Position numbers and translations under genes: made by a program. From Protea cynaroides (Eukaryota > Streptophyta > Magnoliopsida > Proteales > Proteaceae), in NCBI GenBank assembly GCA_028583415.1, contig CM053276.1, forward strand, positions 10,379,676-10,443,675: DNA of 64,000 bases. Reading direction: 5' to 3'. Within the stretch, counting starts at the first letter, position 1, and every line of letters starts with the position of its first letter. Below, piece by piece: positions 1-11,975 of this stretch. Below the pieces are notes generated by a model. The model did not search any database. It was given only the letters and a program-made list of their open reading frames with translations, and was not told the DNA's origin.

Positions 1-299
1 TTTTGAGGTTTATATGATGATCCAATGACAGATAACCCATGAAAAGAAATCGATATCAAGTAGATGAAACCTATCACAATGGCCTGTTTCACCTTGGGAA
101 AATAAAATTCATGTAGAATTTTACCTCCGGTCCACTATTTTTAAAGCTCAACTCATATAACTATGGGAGAGGGTTTCCCACCAGCTAGTGTACTGGGAGT
201 TTTCTCCCACGTTACACAACGACGAATATCATTCACATAGTACCCACATGGTATTGAGAAGAAAGGGAAAATAATACAAAAAAAAAAAAAAAAACCCTA
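1..299. other. Intergenic, nothing recognised
   Basis: AT-rich DNA ending in a poly-A run near 278-294. No open reading frame, RNA or repeat boundary is recognised. It may be the interior of the CACTA-type element whose right terminus lies at 575. Confidence 0.3.
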
Positions 300-575
300 A
301 TGTGAGACAATTTATGATACCATGGCAGCGTGAGAAACTTTTTCCTACGTATAAATGTATCTCTAGCTATGGAAAAATGGTTTCCATAGGTATACATGTA
401 TCTTTGGCTACGAAATAAAAGTTTCCATAGTACAAATGTATATTCGACTAAGGTGAAAACTTTTCTACAACTACGGAGTTTAAGAATTCTGTTGATTGTT
501 AAATATTATTTTTGGCAACGGAAAATTGATTACCATGGCCAACTCCTATAACCAAAAATACATATTGTTGTAGTG
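300..575. mobile_element. CACTA-type transposon right terminus (partial)
   Basis: The segment ends in TTGTTGTAGTG, the reverse complement of the CACTACAACAA terminus typical of plant CACTA (En/Spm) transposons. Upstream are at least three degenerate copies of a roughly 60-base subterminal motif (a TTTCC(A/T)TAG core followed by ACAAATGTATC), as expected of CACTA subterminal repeats. The matching left terminus is not in the window, so the element is truncated or runs off the left edge. The call rests on the terminal motif and subterminal repetition only; no transposase is seen. Confidence 0.4.
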
Positions 576-2171
576 CCTAAAGCTTTTCAAGTAAAAAAAA
601 ATTAGGGAAAGAGTGTTGTATACTTCTTTCTCTATCTCTCTTTTCATTGAATTATAGGTTCCCTTTCTCTCTCTTCTAAGTAATGGGTTATCATCCTTTC
701 TGTACTCCCATTTTCTCAATGAATGTATAAAATTTTAATATATCCTACTAAAGTGTAGACCCCTCTTCCAAAAAAAACCTATTATTTTTTCTTTTGAAAG
801 AAGGAAACTGTATGCATTTAATTCAGCCTAATCTACATCCCTTTCTAGTAGTTGTGGAGAGAATCAGTATAAGTTGTTGTCAATGGAATATGTGGAAACC
901 AACTCTGTGTACTTGGAATTTTGAGTTTGGGATATAGCTGGAATTTGTCCTTACATATAAGTTAGTCAATCCACTAAGTGGGACCATTATAGTTTGGTAG
1001 GCAGCATTCCATAATGAATCCATATAGGAGTGAGACATGCAATTAAGTTAATAATTTATATGTTAGTCAAAACTCAAACATCAAATGGCTTAATTCTAGC
1101 TTAGAATGTAGTAGGTCAGTGGGAAATGCAATTAAGTTAATAATTTAGATATTCAGACTCCAGTCACTTTAAATCGGAATCGGCCGATTCGGATTTTGAG
1201 TCCAGCTATTTTGAATCGGCCGATTCACACTTGATTTCTAGGGTTTTGGTCGATTCCGATTGATCTATAGAAGTTGCTTCAATTGCCCAATCCATTTATT
1301 TGAACCACGGCTGAGATAAAGGAATAAAGATGCGATGTTGATGGTTGGAAGATCCAAAGCAATGTTTTAAATTCAGGTGTTAGTTATGTTCAAAACAGAT
1401 TTGGATCAGAGATTGATTTATACATGACCGATAACCTATATAATCTTAAAAAAATAATCAGATCGAGAGATATCTTAAACCATGATCCGAAGTCCAAACT
1501 GCCTCCCTCCGAGACAATGTAAAAGATGGTTTTTTTTTTTTTCGTTATAGGAGAGTGATTTATATGCTAGCACGTAAAGAATCGATAACCGATCACTTGG
1601 AGGAGACAAAAAAACCCCAACCCCACTTTAAGGAAGAAAGATAGAGATCGAACTAGTTCTTTACACCATCTTCAAATTTTACCCATAAACACTTGACTTA
1701 TCGTTGCAAGACTTGAGGCTTGGTCTCTTATTCGGGTTCTCTCTCCCACATATTGGGTGCCCAATCATGGGTACCCCTTCCCACTATCCCCATCTAGCGT
1801 TCAATTTCCTCCATGCCACCATTTGTGGTGGGTCTTTGGATCCACATTCTCTCCCGCTTGAGATTTGGCAGGAGAGTTGACGGTCTAGATGGATGGTCGA
1901 TACCTGGTTCTCTGGTGAATTCGAACCCTCCATCCAAGCTGACACCCCTATTGGCTCAGTTTATCGACTCAGATGGAGGGCTCAGATTCATCCGAAAGTC
2001 AAGTATCGATCATTTATTCAGGCCATCAATTCTTTTACCAAATCTTAGGTAAGAGAAGATTTCTATAAGGTCCCAGTGCCATAAAAACATTCATAAAATT
2101 GTGACATAGAGATATTATCTATCCATAATGGGAGATGATGAATTAATGACATATGCATGTAAATGATTATT

Positions 2172-2173
<2 letters not shown>

Positions 2174-2209
<36 letters not shown>
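2174..2209. repeat. (AG)18 microsatellite
   Basis: Uninterrupted AG dinucleotide run of about 36 bases. Confidence 0.95.
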
Positions 2210-2211
<2 letters not shown>

Positions 2212-2577
2212 ATTCTTTGAGTGGTGGGATGTGGGAAAATCAGATCTATAAAGTGTTAACACTTTCATCATCAATCTTGAATTCTTCTTCATCCTAATAT
2301 ATTACAAACAAAAAAAGTCAAAAAAGTACTGATGGGTTCACCACTTTCCATTTACTGTTCACACTCTCTTTCTTTCAAGTGATCGGCTTTTGAGTGTCGG
2401 TATTCTTTATACTTTCACTGACTCTGTTAGTATTATAAGATTTCAATATGCCTATTAATGTAGGGATCATCTTCTCCTATCATATATAGACATATACTAT
2501 AAACATATAATATATTATGTAAGTGGAGAGTTGTGGTTCCATGAGTCAACTTAAAAACTTGCTGTCCTCTTGTAATT

Positions 2578-2687
2578 CTTTATGCAATTCAATTGTTTGG
2601 CCAATCTCCAATCAAAATGACAATATATTGCTCTTTATGCAGTTCAATTGTTTGGCCAATCTCCAATCAAAATGACAATATATTGCT
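2578..2687. repeat. 55-bp tandem duplication (two copies)
   Basis: Copies at 2578-2632 and 2633-2687 differ at a single base by eye (GCAATTC versus GCAGTTC). This implies a recent local duplication. No coding content. Confidence 0.9.
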
Positions 2688-3656
2688 GTAAAAAAATGGA
2701 GATTAAACCTAATTTATGGGTTTGTTATCTCTTCTAATTTATCTCTATATCTACAATAAATAAATTGGTTTCATTATTGGTGACAACAAATCACATCCTA
2801 TGTGAAAAGACCCGGGGAAAAAATTAAGAAAAATTTGATTTATCTTTATTTTTAAATTGAGTTTACATGTTATAAAACTTGTCTACCATCATTACACTCA
2901 AATTAGAATCTAGAAAGTTCTCATCTTCAGATCCCATCCATTCATGCCAGTGGAAGGGAAGAAGACTGAAGTCGCTACCTAGATAAGGTCTAGGACCTAT
3001 AAATGATGTCCCTCAGTAGGGGGACACTAATGATTCGCGCAAATGGAATAATTATCTTGTCTCGCCAAAGACAGGTAAGTGTCAAATTACGAGTTGGGAA
3101 GGTGTTAGACACCCAACTCGCCTGGTTGAACCGGTCTCCCTAAATCCTATCATTTCCTATAATTTATGAACACTTTGGGCTATCTAAATACAATATCAGG
3201 TAAAAGGGGGAATCTTAAATTGATCTCTAACTCTTTACTAACTATGCATGACATAAGCTAAAATTAAACAAATTAAATAAGAAAATAATTACAAAATGAA
3301 TTAAAGAATTTAATGAATGACCTAATCATGCATCTAAAGAAAGAAAAAATGATACACAACATATGACCGAGGTCTGGGAAAATCTCAGACCGCATACTTA
3401 TCCCTATGAAGAGGGAATCAGGCCAAACGTAGTTCAAACGGGTGTGTAAATACCAGGTGTGTGCAAGAAGATGAACGCTCCCAAAATGTTGGAGCGCATC
3501 CCAAGCGATGGATGCTCCCATAATCATAGAACACATCCAATGGTGAGAGAAGTCCCCATAACAGTGGGACTCATCTCCGTGTCAATGTACTCCCTATCAC
3601 AAGGAAATCTTCTCGTCGAAGTAATCCCATAATATATGAAACTTACCTCAATTTGA

Positions 3657-3687
<31 letters not shown>

Positions 3688-5257
3688 TGATGCTCCTAAA
3701 ATATTAGAACACATCAAACGGAGAGATGTTCCCACAATAGTGGAACCCATCTCAGGGTGTAGAGGCATTCTCTTTCATAGAGAAATCCATTCGCTGAGGT
3801 AATCCCATAATATATGAAACTTACCTCAATTTAATCGAGCGTGGAGCGACAAAATTCCCTCGCAGCCTACGTATCCCTCGAGACCTCTATCTCTCTAGAA
3901 TTAGGTCAAGCGTAGTTTCCATGGAACACATCCGAAGGATGAGATGCTCCCACAATTGTAGAACACATCTCAGTGTAGAGGTATGTATTCCTTTCCATAA
4001 GAAAATCTCCTCGCTGAAGTAACCTCATAATACATGGAACTTACCTCAATTTGACCGAACGTGGAGCGATCAAACTCCCCCGCAGCCTACGTATCCCTCG
4101 AGACATCTGTCTCTCTAGAATTAGGTCAAGCGTAGTTCCCATGGATTGACGAGCCATGGACACGCGTGACAATACTCAGGAAATGCCAAATGTCACAGCT
4201 CTCCATACACGGGGGTACACTAAATTTCAATCGCATCCCACACTCGGGATATCCAGGTGGGCAGTCCATTGGGCCAGATTCATTTAAAATATTCATGGTG
4301 AACATCCAAACAACTTAGATTCATTTAAAATACTCAGAAAGACAATCCAACGGTTTAAATTCATTTTAAGCACCCATGATGAAGATTCAATGGTCCAGAT
4401 TCATCTAAGACACTTATGACCAAGATTCAATGGTTCAAAATCCTTTTAAGCACCCATGATGAAGATCCGATGGTCCAAATTCATCCAAGACACTTATGGT
4501 GAACATCCAAACGGCTATTTGATGGTCCAAATCACTTAAAATCACTCACAATAAAAATCCAACAGTTCAAATCCTTCAAGATCATAATCCAACCGTTCAG
4601 ATTCAGTTAAACCATTCACAAAGATAAGTGACCCAGATCACTCATCATGATAATCTAACCGCTCAGATTCGATAAAGTCACCTATCAAGACAATCCAATG
4701 GTTCAACTTACTTAAGATCACAATCCATCCATTCAGATTGATTAAAATCACTTCCAAAGATAGTCCAATGGTTTAGATCGTTCATCATGATACTCCAACC
4801 ATTCATATTCGATAAAGTCATTTATCAAGACAATCCAATGGTTCCAATTATTTAAAATCACATCAAAATTTCAAATCAAAGACCATGATCAACTCATGAA
4901 AATTTCAATTATATGGTCATGATCAATTCTCATAAAATTCGGATCATGTGGTTGGATTACCTGCATTAAAATTCTAATCACATGATCGGACCAATCACAT
5001 TAAATTTTCAAGCACATCGGATCAATTTCGTCCTCCAAAATGCAAGATCAACGGCCATATTTCATTTCATTACATTTATAACAAGAAGGGCTGAGCCAAA
5101 ACCCAACACGCACATGTGGAAGCCGACGCATATGATCAAAGAATCATCATGTATGCGAAGATACAATAATAAAATGAAGCAAACAACCACAATACGACAT
5201 ACAAGTATGGTAAACTATAAAAGAAACCAACCTAATGTGTGATGGCGAGATTGAATA

Positions 5258-5350
5258 GCAGGATGTCGCGATGATCGATGATGATGTTCGTCGCAGGATG
5301 TCGCGATGATCGACGATGATGTTCGTCGCAGGATGTCGCGAGGATCCTCG
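5258..5350. repeat. 35-bp minisatellite (about 2.6 units) in the solo LTR
   Basis: Units begin GCAGGATGTCGCGATGATCG at 5258, 5293 and 5328 (exact 35-base period); the third is partial and diverged. Confidence 0.85.
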
Positions 5351-5384
5351 GGTTGATGATGAAGGTCTTCGCAGGATCTCGCGG

Positions 5385-5690
5385 GTATGGTCGTGCTCGA
5401 CTGCTGGGTGCGAGTTGCGGACAGGTGTGGGGGATGGTCGCTGGGTGCGAGTCGCGGACAGTTATGAGGGATGGTCGCTGGGTGCGAGTTGCGGACAGTT
5501 ATGAGGGATGGTCGCTGGGTGCGAGTTGCGGACAGTTATGAGGGATGGTCGTGCTCGGCTGCTGGGTGAGAGTTGTGGACAGGTGTAGGATGGTCGCTGG
5601 GTGTGAGTTGCGGACAGGTATGAGGGATGGTCGTGCTTGACTGCTGGGTGCGAGTTGAGAGAGATGGGCAGGGGATTGCTGGGTGCGAGT
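5385..5690. repeat. 37-bp GC-rich minisatellite in the solo LTR
   Basis: Units begin GGATGGTCGCTGGGTGCGAG at 5432, 5469 and 5506 with an exact 37-base period. Longer variants with inserted TGCTCGACTGC occur at each side, and there are further degenerate copies to about 5690. Because 37 is not a multiple of three, the repeat opens overlapping frames on both strands; these are not real proteins. Confidence 0.85.
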
Positions 5691-5814
5691 TGGGAGAGAT
5701 GGGCAGGGGGCGAAAGATGATGAACAGTAGGAAGGTGAGTATGGTTGCTGCAGGTGATGGGGCAATGGGGATTTCGAAAGGAAATAGAAGGGCCGGCCTT
5801 CCCCCTCTTCTCTC

Positions 5815-6505
5815 TTTCTGATCTCTCTCTCACTTCTTTTCTTTTCTCTGATTTTTTCTTCTCTTTTTTTTCTTTTCTTTCTTTCCCTCTTCTCTCTTTC
5901 TTATCTTTCTCTCACTTCTTCTCTTTTCTCTGATTTTTTCTTTTCTCTTTTTTTCTTTTCTTTCTCCCTTCTCTTTTTTTTTTTAGAGTTGATCTGATCA
6001 TCTGTTTCTATAGTTGTAGGAAAGGTATTCGGTGAAGCAGGTTTTGGGAGTGGATAGGAGATGTACGGTATGGGCTTGGTGATGTGTCGATGGAGCAGGG
6101 ATTTGGGTTGGGTAGGTAGTTGAAAATGGAGATGATGTGATGTTGGCCGACGGCTTGGTGGTTGGCTCATTGAATTTCTATCAGCTGGGTAGATTTTGGC
6201 CATGTTGGGATTGGGCTCAAGATGGGGAAGTGGAGGTTTTTTGGGGAGTATGGGTTGGTCGGCGGACAGAGGGAGGTGGCAGTACCTCCCTCTCACTTTC
6301 TCTCTTCGTCACTCTCTGTCCTCTCTGATCCTCTCTCTCTCTTCCTGTGCTTCTCTCTATCCTCTCTGATCCTTTCTCTCTCTTTCTCATTCTGTCTCAC
6401 TTTCTCTCTTTCTCACTCTTTCCCACTCTTTCTCACTCTCTCTCTCACTTTCTCTCTCTTTCTCACTCTTTCTCTCACTTTCTCTCTCATCCTCTCTCTT
6501 GTCGG
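5815..6505. repeat. Pyrimidine-rich (CT/CTTT) low-complexity tract
   Basis: Two long C/T-only stretches (about 5815-5975 and 6285-6500) separated by unique sequence, inside the 3' part of the solo LTR. They account for the serine/leucine/phenylalanine-rich spurious frames here. Confidence 0.85.
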
Positions 6506-6564
6506 AACCCATCAATAGAACTCAGTTCGATCGAAGGTGGCAAAAATGGGGTGCTGACACTATG

Positions 6565-7608
6565 TAACCATTTGGGAGATGGGAAAAAGTTTCTTGTGTC
6601 TCTTTATGGTTCTTACAACCTTGTGAAATGACATCCATCATTGGAAAAAGATGATCATCTTATGTTGTCCAATCAATCGTGATTCAACGGTTAAAGTTCA
6701 CTCAATACATATAGTGATGTGAGCCCTGTGTGGAATCATTTCCCTGGATCAGAGCTAGAATCCCTTCAAAGACAAGAAAAGATTCAAGCCCTCAGCATAT
6801 CAGGCCTCCCTATTAGATTCCTGACATACTCTCCCCATTGGTTGAGTCACTGGCATAAGTTGCACGCCAACTGGACAACAATCCTCAGACTTAAGGAAAA
6901 TATATTGAAAAATCTTAATTATAACTAAAAAACCCCGTGCCTATTTTTTATCTTTTAAATCCGACAAAGATAAAATCCTGTCTTATATAATCCTTCTTGA
7001 AGCATTATTGTTGTTGAAAATTATAATAAAACAAAATTACCCCTAAGTTCCTCGTTAAAGAGAATTGGAAATTACCTTAAAAGTCTAGCTGTTATGTCTT
7101 GTTATGATATATGTTATTCATAAAAATCCACCTAAAAAATATATTTTTAGAAGAATATAATAATGCTTCAACAACCACAATAATGCAACAATTAAGGGGT
7201 CCAAAAAAATATTTTTATCCTTGGAGGGGCTGATGGATATAGAAATCAACATCCGGTTATTTTGATAAATTAATGGCGGATCCTTTTTTATACATGAGTC
7301 ATGTACATACATGGAATGACATTCAATACTTCATTGGAAAGGGGAAGAGTGCTAGTAAAGGTGTCGGTTTGATATTGGTAATTCGTTATGGTTTTAATTT
7401 GGTATAGAAGATGAAAGGGTGATACCATTACCATACCATACCGGTTTTGATTCACATTTTCCATACCATTATCGTACCGGTTTGGTACAGTTTTATTTGG
7501 TATTGGATACACTTTTTATTCAGTAGATATATTGTTTCTTATCTGGTATAGATATAGTGTCAAACAGACTCCGGTGTACAAGAGGGAAAATTTATTATTA
7601 ATTTTAAA

Positions 7609-7643
<35 letters not shown>

Positions 7644-8582
7644 CATGATACTGACACTGTACTGTTCTGTGCCAAATAAAATTTCTATTTTCTATATCGG
7701 TTCGGTTCAATATGATTTTAATCCATCGGTTTCTATATATACAAATCAATATCAAATTGACACTCATACCAATAAATTGAATAATTGAGAATATATAAGA
7801 AATTTATGTGCCCTTAAGAGGGAAGGAGCTTAAAGGTATGCAATGGTATCCTAGCCTATCCAATGGATGGTTGGCACGGCTAGACGACAGTAGAAGATCT
7901 AAATCCCACAAATGACAAAGAAAGATTGTATTTTCGAAGATTGTAATATTTTCAACCATGTGAAGACATTTGTGGGCCCCTTTGATTACTATTTATACAT
8001 ATTATGGTGTATCAGTGGACAAAAATATGCTCCTATTTTGTTTCATGAAGATGAGACATTTTCTTATGAATTGAATAGTCTAATGCATCAATGAAGATAC
8101 GAAGGTAGTTAGGAGTTAGGACTCATGTAGTAATCAAAAAAATTTTGCTTTACTAATAAATAAATAAATAATTAAAATTTTGACATTCCACCTAACTATT
8201 CCTTTCATTCATAATTTAACCCTCAGGATTTTGGTTCTTCTTTTATTCTGTTGTAACACTATGGCCAGCATTTTTTTAATCAGTACCATTATATCCACAT
8301 GTGTGTATTATTGATTCCATTAAAAATGTAAATGGACAAGCGGAATATACAAATATTCAATCAAAAATATAAATTAAAAATGCATATTGTATATAAACCC
8401 ATACAAAACATGTATTTGTATCGGCTCATTTTATTATGACATTAAAAAAAATAGAAGATTAATTTATTACAATAATAAAAAGGTGAATTATTATTCTAAA
8501 CATCACAATACATATGTTTTTCCACATGCAGAGATGATACGTTCACTCTTACCACTGGATATAGAAGACTTGATTTAGGATA
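6565..8582. other. Intergenic region
   Basis: No gene recognised. Between about 7330 and 7790 there are many copies of ACCATACC/GGTTTGGTA-like motifs, suggesting a decayed GGTAT-rich MITE. An (AT)n tract occupies 7612-7640. Bases 6650-6715 resemble 33275-33340 (shared CTTATGTTGTC and a GTGATT...GTTCAC block), so both belong to one unnamed repeat family. The 69-codon frame at 6719-6928 is unassigned. Confidence 0.4.
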
Positions 8583-8750
8583 GGTTCTCTTTGGTATGTA
8601 TTATAGAATTAATTATATAATACATTATGATATCTTATTATGATATTTGTAGTTGTTTGGTATGATTTATGGTACTTATTATAAATTGATATGATCTAAA
8701 ATCTACAATAGGTTAGAAGCTGTTTATTATTATTATGATAATATATTATA

Positions 8751-10263
8751 GAAAAAAATTCATCTACACCCCATCAAGGATTGTTAACATCATCTACACC
8801 CATAAGATTGTGAAAACATCATCTAGGTCCACTTAACTGACGAAAATCACTAAAATTGTTAAAATGCAATTTTACCCCTTATATTATAAATTACAAAAAT
8901 TAAAAAATTATGTTGATTTACTAATTTGACCTTCTATTGAATCCTTTCATTTCCACTCTCTTCTTTCCTTTTGTAACACTACCACTGCAACCACCAATCA
9001 AACCACCACCAGAACCACCAATAGCGACCCCGTCGTCGCCTTCTCCCAGTTCAGATTCAGACAATGCCAATATATACAAAAACTTGGAACTCCTGACCTA
9101 CACAAGCGTCCACAGTACTTCCATTTTTCAGTAAATAGAAATAATTCTCCCAGATTAAAATTGCAGAATAGAGAAAACAAAAAGGGACAGCTTATTCCAC
9201 ACCTTGACTAAGAACCTGTCAACGAGATTGCTACGCGCCAAAACATCGAGGTCATTCGAGTCGACAGGAAAAGAAGGAAGCCGACGAAGTAAGTACTTCA
9301 TACAAGCCAATCAACAACAACTACCACAACAGATCATCATAACTACAATTCAAAAGAAGAAATCATATATAGACCTGAAAAGTCATTCTGATGGAAAGAA
9401 CCGAAAAAGCAGAGGAACAAAAGAAAGCAGACAAACTAAAAAGAAAGAGTTCAAGATAATCAAGAAGTCAATCGTAATCTAGCAGAAGTACCTGATCATG
9501 CGCCATTAATGCAAGAATCGAGTTCCGTTTCAAAGTATGAGAAAGAATCCCACCTCTGGTGAAGCCAAGAGGGTTGATCCCATGAATTCTAGGGGAACCC
9601 AACATCCAAATTCAAATCCGAATCCCATCGCTCAAATTCTTATTCCTCCAAATTCGAATCTGATCCAGAACTTCAACTATCCATTTACATGGTAATTAGG
9701 TCATGGCAGGAATGTGCATAGAAACAGAGAAACATAGGCAGCAAGGAACTAAGCTCCCCTTTAAGATTTCAATCGAGCAGTCAATGACAGATTCCTCAAA
9801 TACGCATTGTGTTTTAACTCGTCCACCTGAAAGACCATCTCCCTTTCCATTCTCTCATCTGCTCCGTTCAAGACAAAGGGGGCTAATGGGAAGGCGGAAG
9901 AAGGTAGAAGAGCAGAAACCATGTGGATCATAGCGAAGTCAAGATTCTGAAATTCAGAATCTCACAACTGAACTCAAGAATCTGAAATTCAGAATCGACC
10001 AATTCGAGAGCAGTAGAAGAAGAAGGAAAGAAGAAGAAGAAAGAAGAAGATGGGTAAAATTGTCTTTTACCTTTACTCTAAGGGTAATATTGTCCATGAA
10101 AAAGTCCAATGTAGCTGACATCAGCATCTAACGAGAATCTTGTGACGGAGTGGACTTATTTTATTAGCACAGCAAAGTATTTGGGACCTAGGTGATGTTT
10201 TCGCAATCTTGAGGGTGTAGATGATGTTAGCAATCTTTGATGGGGTGTAGATGAAATTTTTTC
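8751..10263. mobile_element. Non-autonomous Mutator-like element (MULE), 1.5 kb, 9-bp TSD
   Basis: Terminal inverted repeats of about 80 bases start GAAAAAAATTCATCTACACC and are matched at the right end (reverse complement from 10263) at roughly 88 percent by eye. Flanking nine-base duplications TATATTATA are exact at 8742-8750 and 10264-10272. No transposase is present. The interior is less AT-rich than the surroundings, has plausible splice-like and ORF-like sequence on the minus strand, and resembles captured host-gene 5' sequence (Pack-MULE style). Capture is an inference; the TIRs and TSD are directly visible. It sits inside the Tourist-like MITE at 8583-10386. Confidence 0.8.
9761..9931 (-). 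CDS. Small ORF (56 aa) in MULE cargo, unrecognised
   Basis: On the minus strand an ATG at 9931-9929 opens a 56-codon frame starting MIHMVSALLPSSAF. It includes an EREMVFQVDELKHNAYLRNL stretch and ends at TAA (9763-9761). The amino-acid composition looks protein-like, and a CT-rich leader precedes the ATG, as in a plant 5' UTR. A possible splice donor (CAG/GTGGAC) lies within it and another (GATCAG/GTACTT) further downstream on the minus strand. It lies wholly within the MULE, so it is best viewed as a transduplicated first-exon fragment. I do not recognise the family, and it may not be translated. Confidence 0.3.
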   Translation of the reverse strand: MIHMVSALLPSSAFPLAPFVLNGADERMEREMVFQVDELKHNAYLRNLSLTARLKS

Positions 10264-10389
10264 TATATTATAACTTCTTTATGCCTAGTGATATTAAAAG
10301 GTTATTATTTACGATTCATAATTTATTCTATAAATGATGTCATAAATAACTCATAATCATATATATAAACTACACCAAAGAGAACCTTA

Positions 10390-11646
10390 GCCACATGTTA
10401 AATTTTAGAATTTAATTCAATCAAATATGTATAATCCCTTGTATTGGCATGCATTTCGTTTATATCCATATATGTGTCTTTGTATTTTGTATATTAATGT
10501 GCATTCTTTCAACTCTATGTATGAATATATGATCTAGATAAAAAAAACCCATAAAAATAGATAGTTCAGATTTGTCTTGTGACTTCTGAAATTGTTACAT
10601 GAATAAAAATTCTAAAAAGAGGACTAGGGGAAGGTGAGTCTTCATCATTGCTGATGCCTTTGCTCTATACTGCCATTAGAGTTGAAAATGGATGTCATCA
10701 GAGTCGTTGCCGCTAATCTACAGTGTTGTTAGAAAGGAAAACCTCTCTCTCTCCCAATTCCCTTCTCCCGCGAAGCTAGCTAGTATGGTTCAATTCTGTC
10801 AAAGTAAAACAAGTATTCATTGTTTCTAAACTTGGATCCTAATATGCTCTGCAATCTAGCTTAATGGAAGCAAAATGCTTATGATCAAATATGTTCTTCT
10901 CTTCTATTCTTGGATTGTATTCTATCTCCAGAGACAACCAATACACAATTCAATCAATCGTACGTATGCTCTGCAAGTCAGCTCGGTACTAACAGATAAA
11001 AACGATAGGCCAAGTCAGTTGTAATTGCAAGGCCTCTTAGATGTAAAAAAAAATGCTTGGATTCAAGTCAAATGAGGGAGTGTCGTGTACGTTATGAAAT
11101 TTAGTTACAATCATGCAAAAGTATTCAACAAGGGTGTACCAATAATTACAAATACATTATAAGAGAGGTGTTGAAATTTCCTTGAAAAAACAAAGAAAAC
11201 ACTATATTTTTAGATTTTTAATAATGATGACTATTGTCATGTATGATTTTGTCAAACAATGAGAAAAACAAAAGAGGAAAAATCATATAAAATCATTATT
11301 TTTTAATTAAATAGACTGATGATTTAACCAACTGACCATTTAATAGTTTAAACATCTCTTCAGTGACCAATTTCAACTGTATAACTTAATAGATATAGGT
11401 TTTCATCTTTGACCTACTTAATAGCCATGATTGTTAATTATTCTTTAAAAAAAAAAGTTGACCAAATTTGTGTAATGCACATGAGCATTTGAGGATTGGT
11501 TGAATTATTTTAATCATTTATAAATGTTATAGAAATATTCACCAAATTTGTGTCCAAATCAAATTGTCACATAGTAGTTCACAAGGGATTTGGTGGTAAG
11601 CCTACTATAGATTAATGAGTTGTTTATAGATAGAGGTCTCAAATTA
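10390..11646. other. Intergenic, nothing recognised
   Basis: AT-rich DNA without a recognisable gene, RNA or bounded repeat. Confidence 0.35.
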
Positions 11647-11975
11647 AGCTATCTTGATATGTATTATACATTATAATATATGTAGTTTGATATGATTTAT
11701 AATACTTGTTTATATTAAAATTAATTAATATAATATAAAATCTATAAATAGATTAGAAGGTGTTTATCATTATGATGATAATCTATTATTATTTTTTTAT
11801 GTCTATTGCAATCAAACGGTTATTATTAGATTCATAATTTATTATCATCTATCCATGTGACAGAATAGATTTCTTGTGACATTTGAAAAAATAACAAACC
11901 CATATTACTACAATAATTCCCCAAGTTATCATAAATAACTCATAAACATAAATATAAATTATACCAAAAAGAACC
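11647..11975. mobile_element. Diverged Tourist-like MITE relative
   Basis: Starts AGCTATCTTGATATGTATTA after TTA and ends ATACCAAAAAGAACC. The interior (GATATGATTTATAATACTT, AGATTAGAAGGTGTTTATCAT) closely tracks the MITEs at 8583-10386 and 46930-47211. The target duplication on the right is not preserved. No coding capacity; the ORF at 11849-12097 (minus) is a by-product. Confidence 0.5.

Larger units (their letters stand above)
576..2797. other. Intergenic region with small repeats
   Basis: No convincing gene. It contains two copies of a perfect 14-base palindrome GAATCGGCCGATTC at 1177-1190 and 1213-1226. Two copies of an AATGCAATTAAGTTAATAA motif lie about 87 bases apart near 1037 and 1125. 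A (GA)n tract and a 55-base tandem duplication are listed separately. The 79-codon frame at 1813-2052 has no recognisable domain and is treated as chance. Confidence 0.4.
2803..6559. mobile_element. Solo LTR, about 3.76 kb, of a long-LTR (probably Ty3/gypsy) retrotransposon
   Basis: The segment starts TGAAAAGACC and ends GGTGCTGACA (TG...CA). It is flanked by the same five bases CTATG at 2798-2802 and 6560-6564, the signature of LTR integration. No gag or pol, primer-binding site or second LTR is present, so this is best read as a solo LTR left after LTR-LTR recombination. The interior holds degenerate tandem modules (GCGTGGAGCGA...CAGCCTACGTATCCCTCGAGAC twice between about 3830 and 4140), short alternating motifs related to CCAATGGTTCAGATTCA from 4260 to 4990, two minisatellites (5258-5350, 5385-5690) and a long pyrimidine tract (5815-6505). 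Such long, satellite-rich LTRs are known in Tat/Ogre-type gypsy elements; that lineage is an inference. The many short ORFs inside are not genes. Confidence 0.75.
8583..10386. mobile_element. Tourist-like MITE split by a MULE
   Basis: Outer sequence starts GGTTCTCTTTGGTATG and ends with its inverted form CCAAAGAGAACC, with three-base flanks ATA (8580-8582) and TTA (10387-10389). This fits the TWA target duplications of PIF/Harbinger (Tourist) elements, with one mismatch. Without the nested MULE and one TSD copy it is about 280 bases and matches the intact relative at 46930-47211. It has no coding capacity. Confidence 0.6.

Noticed and set aside
5258..5690. Regular short repeats resembling a CRISPR array
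   Set aside because: Units are directly tandem without unique spacers, lie inside a plant LTR with TSDs, and the genome is eukaryotic.
5462..6518. Several ORFs over 80 codons on both strands
   Set aside because: They are frames opened by the 37-bp minisatellite and the pyrimidine tract; no domain or codon signature.
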